From contig NC_058521.1 in NCBI RefSeq assembly GCF_904849725.1, forward strand, positions 338,194,638 to 338,258,637: a DNA stretch of 64,000 bases. Direction: 5' to 3'. Source of the stretch: Hordeum vulgare subsp. vulgare (lineage: Eukaryota > Streptophyta > Magnoliopsida > Poales > Poaceae). The position numbers were made by a program, and so were the translations under genes. A model generated the notes under the pieces. The model did no database searches. It saw only the letters and a list, made by a program, of their open reading frames with translations, and was not told where the DNA came from. Of the stretch, positions 1 to 11,139 are shown piece after piece; within the stretch, counting starts at the first letter, position 1, and the number at the start of each line of letters is the position of its first letter.

Positions 1-6
1 TGCTTA

Positions 7-9
7 ACC
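7..9. repeat. TSD copy 1 (ACC) of CACTA element
   Basis: ACC lies directly before the CACTA terminus at 10 and is repeated at 15780-15782 directly after the other terminus. Confidence 0.85.
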
Positions 10-289
10 CACTACTGAAATTCAGAAATTTGTCGTCTGCCAAGGCGGACGGCAAAGGGGGCAACCATGGACGGCAAAGGCTTTGCCGTCTGCCCCCTCA
101 TGGCAAAGTAGACGGTAAAAACAATCCGGTGAAGAGGCTCTTTGCCGTCTGCTTTCACAAAGCGGACGGCAAAGAATCTTTGCCATGAGGGGGCACACGG
201 CAAAATAAATGGGACGGCATATATTGCAACGTCCCCGTTAGCTGTTAACGGCAGGCCTCCTCTCTTTGCCGTCTGCCTTCCCCCCTATG

Positions 290-700
290 CCATGTGGGGG
301 CTGACGGCAAAGAGAGGATAGAGAGGGGGCAGATTCCCCCTTTGCCGTCTGCCTTCCCCCCTTTGCCATGTGGGGGCAGACGGCAAAGAGGGCAGACAGA
401 GGGGGCAGATTCCCCCTTTGCCATGTGCCTCCCCCCTTTGCCATGTGGGGGCAGACGGCAAAGAGGGGAGAGAGAGGGGGCATATTCCCCCTTTGCCATG
501 TGCCTTCCCCCCTTTGCCATGTGGGGGCTGACGGCAAAGAGGGGAGAGAGAGGGGGCGGATTCCCCCTTTGCCATGTGCCTTCCCCCCATTGCCATGTGT
601 TGGCAGACGGCAAAGAGGGGAGAGAGAGGGGGCAGATTCCCCCTTTCCCATGTGCCTCCCCCCCTTTGCCATGTGTTGGCAGACGGCAAAGAGGGGAACC
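290..700. repeat. Subterminal tandem repeat, ~76 bp x 6
   Basis: The word CATGTGGGGG or CATGTGTTGG recurs at about 291, 367, 442, 518, 593 and 670, a 75-77 bp period. Each unit holds GACGGCAAAG, a purine-rich block and a CCCCC block. Such subterminal repeats are the usual binding region for the TnpA-like protein of CACTA elements; that role is inferred here. The flanking part (30-290) has scattered copies of the same core in both orientations. Confidence 0.85.
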
Positions 701-1049
701 AGCCCCTTTTTTTTATATCCAGCATTTTTAACAATAATCAGGATATATATATATATATTTGACATAAATAAATTTCTTTCCGTACTCATAACCATATTAA
801 AATAACTCTCATCCATAGTGCATACATATTATGCAAGTTACATCCGTACCAAACCATATATTACACCAGTTTCATCCACGTGCATACAAAGTTTCATATA
901 TTCATATACTACAATAGTTTCAATACAACCCATGGTACAAGAAATCATCTTCAAGCATTCCATCAACCAAGCTTCCCGTGAAGTGAAGGTAATCTGCAAA
1001 ATGACAAATAAGAAAGTTAGAAAAATAATACTAGATGAAGTAGTGTATA
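701..1049. other. AT-rich non-coding spacer inside CACTA
   Basis: This stretch includes a short (AT)n run near 742-758. I see no convincing gene. It lies between the subterminal repeats and the satellite array. Confidence 0.5.
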
Positions 1050-4000
1050 TATAGGTTATTTCGGAGAGAAATTAGCTAAGTATAGACCATTTAGGAGCTA
1101 ACTAAGCTAATTATGTCATTTCGGTGGAACCCTAGCTAACTATAGGAGAAGAGAAAGAGAAGAAGAAGTAAAAGAAGGAGGAGGAGGAGGAGAAGGAGAA
1201 GGAAGAGGAGAAAAAGAAGAAAAAGGAGGAGGAGGAGGAGGAGGAGAAGGAGAAGGAAGAGGAGAAGAAGAAGAAGGAGAAGAAGGAGAAGAAGAACGAG
1301 AAGAAGGAGAAGAAGAAGGAGAAGGAGCGGTCATTTTTCCTCTTCCTTCCTTTCATTTTTCCTCTTTTTCTCTTCTTGTCCCATTCTTTGGGCTAAATTG
1401 GCTAAGAATGCCTTTTTGGAGCTAATTATGTCATTTCGAGGATAATTAGCTAAGTATAGGTCAGTTTTTATTAAATAGGCCATTTTGGAGCTAACTAAGC
1501 TAATTATGTCATTTCGTAGGATAATTAGCCAATTTAGCCTTTCTTGGATGAGTCTAAGCTACTTAGAAGAAGAGATAGAGAAGAAGAAGTAAAATAAGGA
1601 GGAGGAGGAGGAAAAGAAGAAGGAAGAGGAGAAGAAGAAGAAAAGAAGAAGGAGAAGGAGAAGAAGAAGGAGAAGGAGAAGGAGGAAGAAGGAGGAAGAA
1701 GAAGAAGGAGGAGGAGCTCCTTCTCCTTCTCCTTCTTCTTCTCCTCCTCCCTCTCCTCCTTCTTCTCCTCATTTTTCCTCTTCCTTCCTTTCATTTTCCT
1801 CTTTTTCTCTTCTTGTCCCCTTCTTCGGGCTAAATTGGCTAAGAATGCCTTTTTTGAGCTAATTATGTCATTTCGAGGATAATTAGCTAAGTATAGGTCA
1901 TTTTTTATTAAATAGGCCATTTTGGAGCTAACTAAGCTAATTATGTCATTTCGTAGGATAATTAGCCAATTTAGCCTTTCTTGGATGAGTCTAAGCTACG
2001 TAGAATAAGAGATAGAGAAGAAGAAGTAAAATAAGGAGGAGGAGCAGGAGGAGGAGGAGGAGGAGGAGAAGAAGAAGGAAGAGGAGAAGAAGAAGAAAAA
2101 AAGAAGGAGAAGAAGAAGGAGAAGGAGGAAGAAGGAGGAAGAAGAAGGAGAAGGAGGAGCTCCTTCTCCTTCTCCTCCTTCTTCTCCTTCTTCTCCTTCT
2201 TCTTCTCCTCCTCCCTCTCCTCCTTCTTCTTCTCCTCATTTTTCCTCTTCCTTCCTTTCATTTTACCTCTTTTAATCTTCTTGTCCCCTTCTTCGGGCTA
2301 AATTGGCTAAGAATGCCTTTTTGGAGCTAATTATGTCATTTCGAGGATAATTAGCTAAGTATAGGTCATTTTTTATTAAATAGGCCATTTTGGAGCTAAC
2401 TAAGCTAATTATGTCATTTCGTAGGATAATTAGCCAATTTAGCCTTTCCTGGATGAGTCTAAGCTACGTAGAAGAATAGATAGAGAAGAAGAAGTAAAAT
2501 AAGGAGGAGGAGGAGGAGGAGAAGAAGAAGGAAGAGGAGAAGAAGAAGAAAAGAAGAAGGAGAAGGAGAAGAAGAAGGAGAAGGAGAAGGAGGAAGAAGG
2601 ATGAAGAAGAAGGAGAAGGAGGAGCTCCTTCTCCTTCTCCTCCTTCTTCTCCTTCTTCTCCTTCTTCTTCTCCTCCTCCCTCTCCTCCTTCTTCTTCTCC
2701 TCATTTTCCCTCTTCCTTCCTTTCATTTTCCTCTTTTTCTCTTCTTGTCCCCTTCTTCGGGCTAAATTGGCTAAGAATGCCTTTTTGGAGCTAATTATGT
2801 CATTTTGAGGATAATTAGGTAAGTATAGGTCATTTTTTATTAAATAGGCCATTTTGGAGCTAACTAAGCTAATTATGTCATTTCGTAGGATAATTAGCCA
2901 ATTTAGCCTTTCTTGGATAAGTCTAAGCTACGTAGAAGAAGAGATAGAGAAGAAGTAAAATAAGGAGGAGGAGGAGGAGAAGAAGAAGAAAAGAAGAAGG
3001 AGAAGGAGAAGAAGAAGGAGAAGGAGAAGGAGAAGGAGGAAGAAGGAGGAAGAAGAAGGAGAAGGAGGAGCTCCTTGTCCCTCTCCTCCTTCTTCTCCTT
3101 CTTCTTCTCCTCCTCCCTCTCCTCCTTCTTCTTCTCCTCATTTTTCCTCTTCCTTCCTTTCATTTTTCCTCTTTTTCTCTTCTTGTCCCCTTCTTCGGGC
3201 TAAATTGGCTAACAATGCCTTTTTGGAGCTAATTATGTCATTTCGAGGATAATTAGCTAAGTATAGGTCATTTTTTATTAAATAGGCCATTTTGGAGCTA
3301 ACTAAGCTAATTATTTTATTTCGTAGGATAATTAGCCAATTTAGCCTTTCTTGGATGAGTCTAAGCTACGTGGAAGAAGAGATAGAGAAGAAGAAGTAAA
3401 ATAAGGAGGAGGAGGAGGAGGAGAAGAAGAAGGAAGAGGAGAAGAAGAAGAAAAGAAGAAGGAGAAGGACAAGAAGAAGGAGAAGGAGAAGGAGGAAGAA
3501 GGAGGAAGAAGAAGGAGAATGAGGAGCTCCTTCTCCTTCTCCTTCTTCTTCTCCTCCTCCCTCTCCTCCTTCTTCTTCTCCTCATTTTTCCTCTTCCTTC
3601 CTTTCATTTTCCTCTTTTTCTCTTCTTGTCCCCTTCTTCGGGCTAAATTAGCTAGGAATGCCTTTTTGGAGCTAATTATGTCATTTCGAGGATAATTAGC
3701 TAAGTATAGGTCATTTTTTATTAAATAGGCCATTTGGGAGCTAACTAAGCTAATTATGTCATTTCGTAGGATAATTAGCCAATTTAGCCTTTCTTGGATG
3801 AGTCTAAGCTACGTAGAAGAAGAGATAGAGAAGAAGAAGTAAAATAAGGAGGAGGAGGAGGAGGAGGAGAAGAAGAAGAAGGAAGAGGATAAGAAGAACA
3901 AAAGAAGAAGGAGAAGGAGAAGAAGGAGAAGGAGAAGGAGGAAGGAGGAGGAAGAAGGAGAAGGACGAGATCCTTCTCCTTCTCCTCCTTCTTCTCTTCT

Positions 4001-7000
4001 TCTCCTTCTTCTTCTCCTCCTCCCTCTCCTCCTTCTTCTTCTCCTCATTTTTCCTCTTCCTTCCTTTCATTTTTCCTCTTTTTCTCTTCTTGTCCCCTTC
4101 TTTGGGCTAAATTGGCTAAGAATGCCTTTTTGGAGCTAATTATGTCATTTCGAGGATAATTAGCTATGTATAGGTCATTTTTTATTAAATAGGCCATTTT
4201 GGAGCTAACTAAGCTAATTATGTCATTTCGTAGGATAATTAGCCAATTTAGCCTTTCTTGGATGAGTCTAAGCTACGTAGAAGAAGAGATAGAGAAGAAG
4301 AAGTAAAATAAGGAGGAGGAGGAGGACAAGAAGAAGGAAGAGGAGAAGAAGAAGAAAAGAAGAAGGAGAAGGAGAAGAAGAAGGAGAAGGAGAAGGTGGA
4401 AGAAGGAGGAAGAAGAAGAAGAAGGAGGAGCTCCTTCTCCTTCTCCTTCTTCTTCTCCTCCTCCCTCTCCTCCTTCTTCTCCTCATTTTTCCTTTTCCTT
4501 CCTTTCATTTTCCTCTTTTTCTCTTCTTGTCCCCTTCTTCAGGCTAAATTGGCTAAGAATGCCTTTTTGGAGCTAATTATGTCATTTCGAGGATAATTAG
4601 CTAAGTATAGGTCATTTTTTATTAAATAGGCCATTTTGGAGCTAACTAAGCTAATTATGTCATTTCGTAGGATAATTAGCCAATTTAGCCTTTCTTGGAT
4701 GACTCTAAGCTACGTAGAAGAAGAGATAGAGAAGAAGAAGTAAAATAAGGAGGAGGAGGAGGAGGAGGAGAAGAAGAAGGAAGAGGAGAAGAAGAAGAAA
4801 AGAAGAAGGAGAAGGAGAAGAAGAAGGAGAAGGAGAAGGAGGAAGAAGGAGGAAGAAGAAGGAGAAGGAGGAGCTCCTTCTCCTTCTCCTCCTTCTTCTC
4901 CTTCTTCTCCTTCTTCTTCTCCTCCTCCCTCTCCTCCTTCTTCTTCTCCTCATTTTTCCTCTTCCTTCCTTTCATTTTCCTCTTTTTCTCTTCTTGTCCC
5001 CTTCTTCGGGCTAAATTGGCTAACAATGCCTTTTTGGAGCTAATTATGTCATTTTGAGGATAATTAGCTAAGTATAGGTCATTTTTTATTAAATAGGCCA
5101 TTTTGGAGCTAACTAAGCTAATTATGTCATTTTGTAGGATAATTAGCCAATTTAGCCTTTCTTGGATAAGTCTAAGCTACGTAGAAGAAGAGATAGAGAA
5201 GAAGAAGTAAAATAAGGAGGAGGAGGAGGAGAAGAAGAAGAAAAGAAGAAGGACAAGGAGAAGAAGAAGGAGAAGGAGAAGGAGGAAGAAGGAGGAAGAA
5301 GAAGGAGAAGGAGGAGCTCCTTCTCCTTCTCCTCCTTCTTCTCCTTCTTCTTCTCCTCCTCCCTCTCCTCCTTCTTCTTCTCCTCATTTTTCCTCTTCCT
5401 TCCTTTCATTTTTCCTCTTTTTCTCTTCTTGTCCCCTTCTTCGGGCTAAATTGGCTAAGAATGCCTTTTTGGAGCTAATTATGTCATTTCGAGGATAATT
5501 AGCTAACTATAGGTCATTTTTTATTTAATAGGCCATTTTGGAGCTAACTAAGCTAATTATTTTATTTCGTAGGATAATTAGCCAATTTAGCCTTTCTTGG
5601 ATGAGTCTAAGCTACGTAGAAGAAGAGATAGAGAAGAAGAAGTAAAATAAGGAGGAGGAGGAGGAGGAGGAGAATAAGAAGGAAGAGGAGAAGAAGAAGA
5701 AAAGAAGAAGGAGAAGGAGAAGAAGAAGGAGAAGGAGAAGGAGGAAGAAGGATGAAGAAGAAGGAGAAGGAGGAGCTCCTTCTCCTTCTCCTCCTTCTTC
5801 TCCTTCTTCTCCTTCTTCTTCTCCTCCTCCCTCTCCTCCTTCTTCTTCTCCTCATTTTTCCTCTTCCTTCCTTTCATTTTCCTCTTTTTCTCTTCTTGTC
5901 CCCTTCTTCGGGCTAAATTGGCTAAGAATGCCTTTTTGGAGCTAATTATGTCATTTTGAGGATAATTAGGTAAGTATATGTCATTTTTTATTAAATAGGC
6001 CATTTTGGAGCTAACTAAGCTAATTATGTCATTTCGTAGGATAATTAGCCAATTTAGCCTTTCTTGGATAAGTCTAAGCTACGTAGAAGAAGAAATAGAG
6101 AAGAAGAAGTAAAATAAGGAGGAGGAGGAGGAGAAGAAGAAGAAAAGAAGAAGGAGAAGGAGAAGAAGAAGGAGAAGGAGAAGGAGGAAGAAGAACGAGA
6201 AAGAGGAGCTCCTTGTCCCTCTCCTCCTTCTTCTCCTTCTTCTTCTCCTCCTCCCTCTCCTCCTTCTTCTTCTCCTCATTTTTCCTCTTCCTTCCTTTCA
6301 TTTTTCCTCTTTTTCTCTTCTTGTCCCCTTCTTCGGGCTAAATTGGCTAAGAATGCCTTTTTCGAGCTAATTATGTCATTTCGAGGATAATTAGCTAAGT
6401 ATAGGTCATTTTTTATTAAATAGGCCATTTTGGAGCTAACTAAGCTAATTATTTTATTTCGTAGGATAATTAGCCAATTTAGCCTTTCTTGGATGAGTCT
6501 AAGCTACGTAGAAGAAGAGATAGAGAAGAAGAAGTAAAATAAGGAGGAGGAGGAGGAGGAGGAGAAGAAGAAGGAAGAGGAGAAGAAGAAGAAAAGAAGA
6601 AGGAGAAGGAGAAGAAGAAGGAGAAGGAGAAGGAGGAAGAAGGAGGAAGAAGAAGGAGAATGAGGAGCTCCTTCTCCTTCTCCTTCTTCTTCTCCTCCTC
6701 CCTCTCCTCCTTCTTCTTCTCCTCATTTTTCTTCTTCCTTCCTTTCATTTTCCTCTTTTTCTCTTCTTGTCCCCTTCTTCGGGCTAAATTAGCTAGGAAT
6801 GCCTTTTTGGAGCTAATTATGTCATTTCGAGGATAATTAGCTAAGTATAGGTCATTTTTTATTAAATAGGCCATTTTGGAGCTAACTAAGCTAATTATGT
6901 CATTTCGTAGGATAATTAGCCAATTTAGCCTTTCTTGGATGAGTCTAAGCTACGTAGAAGAAGAGATAGAGAAGAAGAACTAAAATAAGGAGGAGGAGGA

Positions 7001-10000
7001 GGAGGAGAAGAAGAAGGAAGAGGAGAAGAAGAAGAAAAGAAGAAGGAGAAGGAGAAGAAGAAGGAGAAGGAGAAGGAGGAAGAAGGATGAAGAAGAAGGA
7101 GAAGGAGGAGCTCCTTCTCCTTCTCCTCCTTCTTCTCCTTCTTCTCCTTCTTCTTCTCCTCCTCCCTCTCCTCCTTCTTCTTCTCCTCATTTTTCCTCTT
7201 CCTTCCTTTCATTTTCCTCTTTTTCTCTTCTTGTCCCCTTCTTCGGGCTAAATTGGCTAAGAATGCCTTTTTGGAGCTAATTATGTCATTTTGAGGATAA
7301 TTAGGTAAGTATAGGTCATTTTTTATTAAATAGGCCATTTTGGAGCTAACTAAGCTAATTATGTCATTTCGTAGGATAATTAGCCAATTTAGCCTTTCTT
7401 GGATGAGTCTAAGCTACGTAGAAGAAGAGATAGAGAAGAAGAAGTAAAATAAGGAGGAGGAGGAGGAGGAGGAGAAGAAGAAGGAAGAGGAGAAGAAGAA
7501 CAAAAGAAGAAGGAGAAGGAGAAGAAGAAGGAGAAGGAGAAGGAGGAAGAAGGAGGAAGAAGAAGGAGAATGAGGAGCTCCTTCTCCTTCTCCTTCTTCT
7601 TCTCCTCCTCCCTCTCCTCCTTCTTCTTCTCCTCATTTTTCCTCTTCCTTCCTTTCATTTTCCTCTTTTTCTCTTCTTGTCCCCTTCTTCGGGCTAAATT
7701 AGCTAGGAATGCCTTTTTGGAGCTAATTATGTCATTTCGAGGATAATTAGCTAAGTATAGGTCATTTTTTATTAAATAGGCCATTTTGGAGCTAACTAAG
7801 CTAATTATGTCATTTCGTATGATAATTAGCCAATTTAGCCTTTCTTGGATGAGTCTAAGCTACGTAGAAGAAGAGATAGAGAAGAAGAACTAAAATAAGG
7901 AGGAGGAGGAGGAGGAGAAGAAGAAGGAAGAGGAGAAGAAGAAGAAAAGAAGAAGGAGAAGGAGAAGAAGAAGGAGAAGGAGAAGGAGGAAGAAGGATGA
8001 AGAAGAAGGAGAAGGAGGAGCTCCTTCTCCTTCTCCTCCTTCTTCTCCTTCTTCTCCTTCTTCTTCTCCTCCTCCCTCTCCTCCTTCTTCTTCTCCTCAT
8101 TTTTCCTCTTCCTTCCTTTCATTTTCCTCTTTTTCTCTTCTTGTCCCCTTCTTCGGGCTAAATTGGCTAAGAATGCCTTTTTGGAGCTAATTATGTCATT
8201 TTGAGGATAATTAGGTAAGTATAGGTCATTTTTTATTAAATAGGCCATTTTGGAGCTAACTAAGCTAATTATGTCATTTCGTAGGATAATTAGCCAATTT
8301 AGCCTTTCTTGGATGAGTCTAAGCTACGTAGAAGAAGAGATAGAGAAGAAGAATTAAAATAAGGAGGAGGAGGAGGAGGAGGAGAAGAAGAAGGAAGAGG
8401 AGAAGAAGAACAAAAGAAGAAGGAGAAGGAGAAGAATAAGGAGAAGGAGAAGGAGGAAGAAGGAGGAAGAAGAAGGAGAAGGAGGAGATCCTTCTCCTTC
8501 TCCTCCTTCTTCTCCTTCTTCTCCTTCTTCTTCTCCTCCTCCCTCTCCTCCTTCTTCTTCTCCTCATTTTTCCTCTTCCTTCCTTTCATTTTTCCTCTTT
8601 TTCTCTTCTTGTCCCCTTCTTTGGGCTAAATTGGCTAAGAATGCCTTTTTGGAGCTAATTATGTCATTTCGAGGATAATTAGCTAAGTATAGGTCATTTT
8701 TTATTAAATAGGCCATTTTGGAGCTAACTAAGCTAATTATGTCATTTCGTAGGATAATTAGCCAATTTAGCCTTTCTTGGATGAGTCTAAGCTACGTAGA
8801 AGAAGAGATAGAGAAGAAGAAGTAAAATAAGGAGGAGGAGGAGGACAAGAAGAAGGAAGAGGAGAAGAAGAAGAAAATAAGAAGGAGAAGGAGAAGAAGA
8901 AGGAGAAGGAGAAGGAGGAAGAAGGAGGAAGAAGAAGAAGAAGGAGGAGCTCCTTCTCCTTCTCCTTCTTCTTCTCCTCCTCCCTCTCCTCCTTCTTCTC
9001 CTCATTTTTCCTTTTCCTTCCTTTCATTTTCCTCTTTTTTTCTTCTTGTCCCCTTCTTCGGGCTAAATTGGCTAAGAATGCCTTTTTGGAGCTAATTATG
9101 TCATTTCGAGGATAATTAGCTAAGTATAGGTCATTTTTTATTAAATAGGCCATTTTGGAGCTAAGTAAGCTAATTATGTCATTTCGTAGGATAATTAGCC
9201 AATTTAGCCTTTCTTGGATGAGTCTAAGCTACGTAGAAGAAGACATAGAGAAGAAGAATTAAAATAAGGAGGAGGAGGAGGAGGAGGAGAAGAAGAAGGA
9301 AGAGGAGAAGAAGAAGAAAAGAAGAAGGAGAAGGAGAAGAAGAAGGAGAAGGAGAAGGAGGAAGAAGGAGGAAGAAGAAGGAGAAGGAGGAGCTCCTTCT
9401 CCTTCTCCTCCTTCTTCTCCTTCTTCTCCTTCTTCTTCTCCTCCTCCCTCTCCTCCTTCTTCTTCTCCTCATTCCTCTTCCTTCCTTTCATTTTCCTCTT
9501 TTTCTCTTCTTGTCCCCTTCTTCGGGCTAAATTGGCTAAGAATGCCTTTTTGGAGCTAATTATGTCATTTCGAGGATAATTAGCTAAGTATAGGTCATTT
9601 TTTATTAAATAGGCCATTTTGGAGCTAATTAAGCTAATTATGTCATTTCGTAGGATAATTAGCCAATTTAGCCTTTCTTGGATGAGTCTAAGCTACGTAG
9701 AAGAAGACATAGAGAAGAAGAAGTAAAATAAGGAGGAGGAGGAGGAGGAGGAGAAGAAGAAGGAAGAGGAGAAGAAGAAGAAAAGAAGAAGGAGAAGGAG
9801 AAGAAGAAGGAGAAGGAGAAGGAGGAAGAAGGAGGAAGAAGAAGGAGAAGGAGGAGCTCCTTCTCCTTCTCCTCCTTCTTCTCCTTCTTCTCCTTCTTCT
9901 TCTCCTCCTCCCTCTCCTCCTTCTTCTTCTCCTCATTTTTCCTCTTCCTTCCTTTCATTTTCCTCTTTTTCTCTTCTTGTCCCCTTCTTCGGGCTAAATT

Positions 10001-11139
10001 GGCTAAGAATGCCTTTTTGGAGCTAATTATGTCATTTTGAGGATAATTAGGTAAGTATATGTCATTTTTTATTAAATAGGCCATTTTGGAGCTAACTAAG
10101 CTAATTATGTCATTTCGTAGGATAATTAGCCAATTTAGCCTTTCTTGGATAAGTCTAAGCTACGTAGAAGAAGAGATAGAGAAGAAGAAGTAAAATAAGG
10201 AGGAGGAGGAGGAGAAGAAGAACAAAAGAAGAAGGACAAGGAGAAGAAGAAGGAGAAGGAGAAGGAGGAAGAAGGAGGAAGAAGAAGGAGAAGGAGGAGC
10301 TCCTTCTCCTTCTCCTCCTTCTTCTCCTTCTTCTTCTCCTCCTCCCTCTCCTCCTTCTTCTTCTCCTCATTTTTCCTCTTCCTTCCTTTCATTTTTCCTC
10401 TTTTTCTCTTCTTGTCCCCTTCTTCGGGCTAAATTGGCTAAGAATGCCTTTTTGGAGCTAATTATGTCATTTCGAGGATAATTAGCTAAGTATAGGTCAT
10501 TTTTTATTTAATAGGCCATTTTGGAGCTAACTAAGCTAATTATTTTATTTCGTAGGATAATTAGCCAATTTAGCCTTTCTTGGATGAGTCTAAGCTACGT
10601 AGAAGAAGAGATAGAGAAGAAGAAGTAAAATAAGGAGGAGGAGGAGGAGGAGGAGAAGAAGAAGGAAGAGGAGAAGAAGAAGAAAAGAAGAAGGAGAAGG
10701 AGAAGAAGAAGGAGAAGGAGAAGGAGGAAGAAGGAGGAAGAAGAAGAAGGAGGAGCTCCTTCTCCTTCTCCTTCTTCTTCTCCTCCTCCCTCTCCTCCTT
10801 CTTCTTCTCCTCATTTTTCCTCTTCCTTCCTTTCATTTTCCTCTTTTTCTCTTCTTGTCCCCTTCTTCGGGCTAAATTGGCTAAGAATGCCTTTTTGGAG
10901 CTAATTATGTCATTTCGAGGATAATTAGCTAAGTATAGGTCATTTTTTATTAAATATGCCATTTTGGAGCTAACTAAGCTAATTATGTCATTTCGTAGGA
11001 TAATTAGCCAATTTAGCCTTTCTTGGATGAGTCTAAGCTACGTAGAAGAAGAGATAGAGAAGAAGAAGTAAAATAAGGAGGAGGAGCAGGAGGAGGAGGA
11101 GGAGGAGAAGAAGAAGAAGGAAGAGAAGAAGAAGAAGAT
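1050..11139. repeat. Satellite array of ~22 units of ~451 bp with palindromic purine/pyrimidine tracts
   Basis: The landmark GGAT(G/A)A(G/C)TCTAAGCTAC recurs at 1546, 1983, 2451, 2915, 3353, 3796, 4260, 4697, 5164, 5599, 6066, 6491, 6937, 7401, 7847, 8311, 8779, 9216, 9680, 10147, 10582 and 11025. Spacing is 425-468 bp with modes near 437-446 and 464-468. Each unit has an AT-rich unique part (GCTAATTATGTCATTTCG, TTAGCTAAGTATAGG), then a GAA/GGA polypurine tract of about 150 bp, usually a GAGCTC centre, then a complementary polypyrimidine tract. A first partial unit lies at about 1050-1540 and the last ends inside its purine tract at the transposase junction. The array makes up about 64% of the CACTA element. 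Confidence 0.95.

Noticed and set aside
238..816. Overlapping ORFs of 120-190 codons in the CACTA subterminal repeats
   Set aside because: Open on both strands and in several frames because a 76-bp repeat (about 25 codons) recurs without stops. No family similarity; the DNA is a subterminal binding region.
1132..10962. Dozens of 70-138 codon ORFs rich in Arg/Lys/Glu or Leu/Ser/Phe across the satellite
   Set aside because: All stop codons need T together with A or G, so pure purine or pure pyrimidine tracts cannot contain one in any frame. The ORFs arise from composition and simply repeat with the unit.
1050..11139. Possible CRISPR array or rDNA spacer
   Set aside because: Units are ~451 bp with no unique spacers, and no rRNA sequence is nearby. 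The context is a plant transposon.
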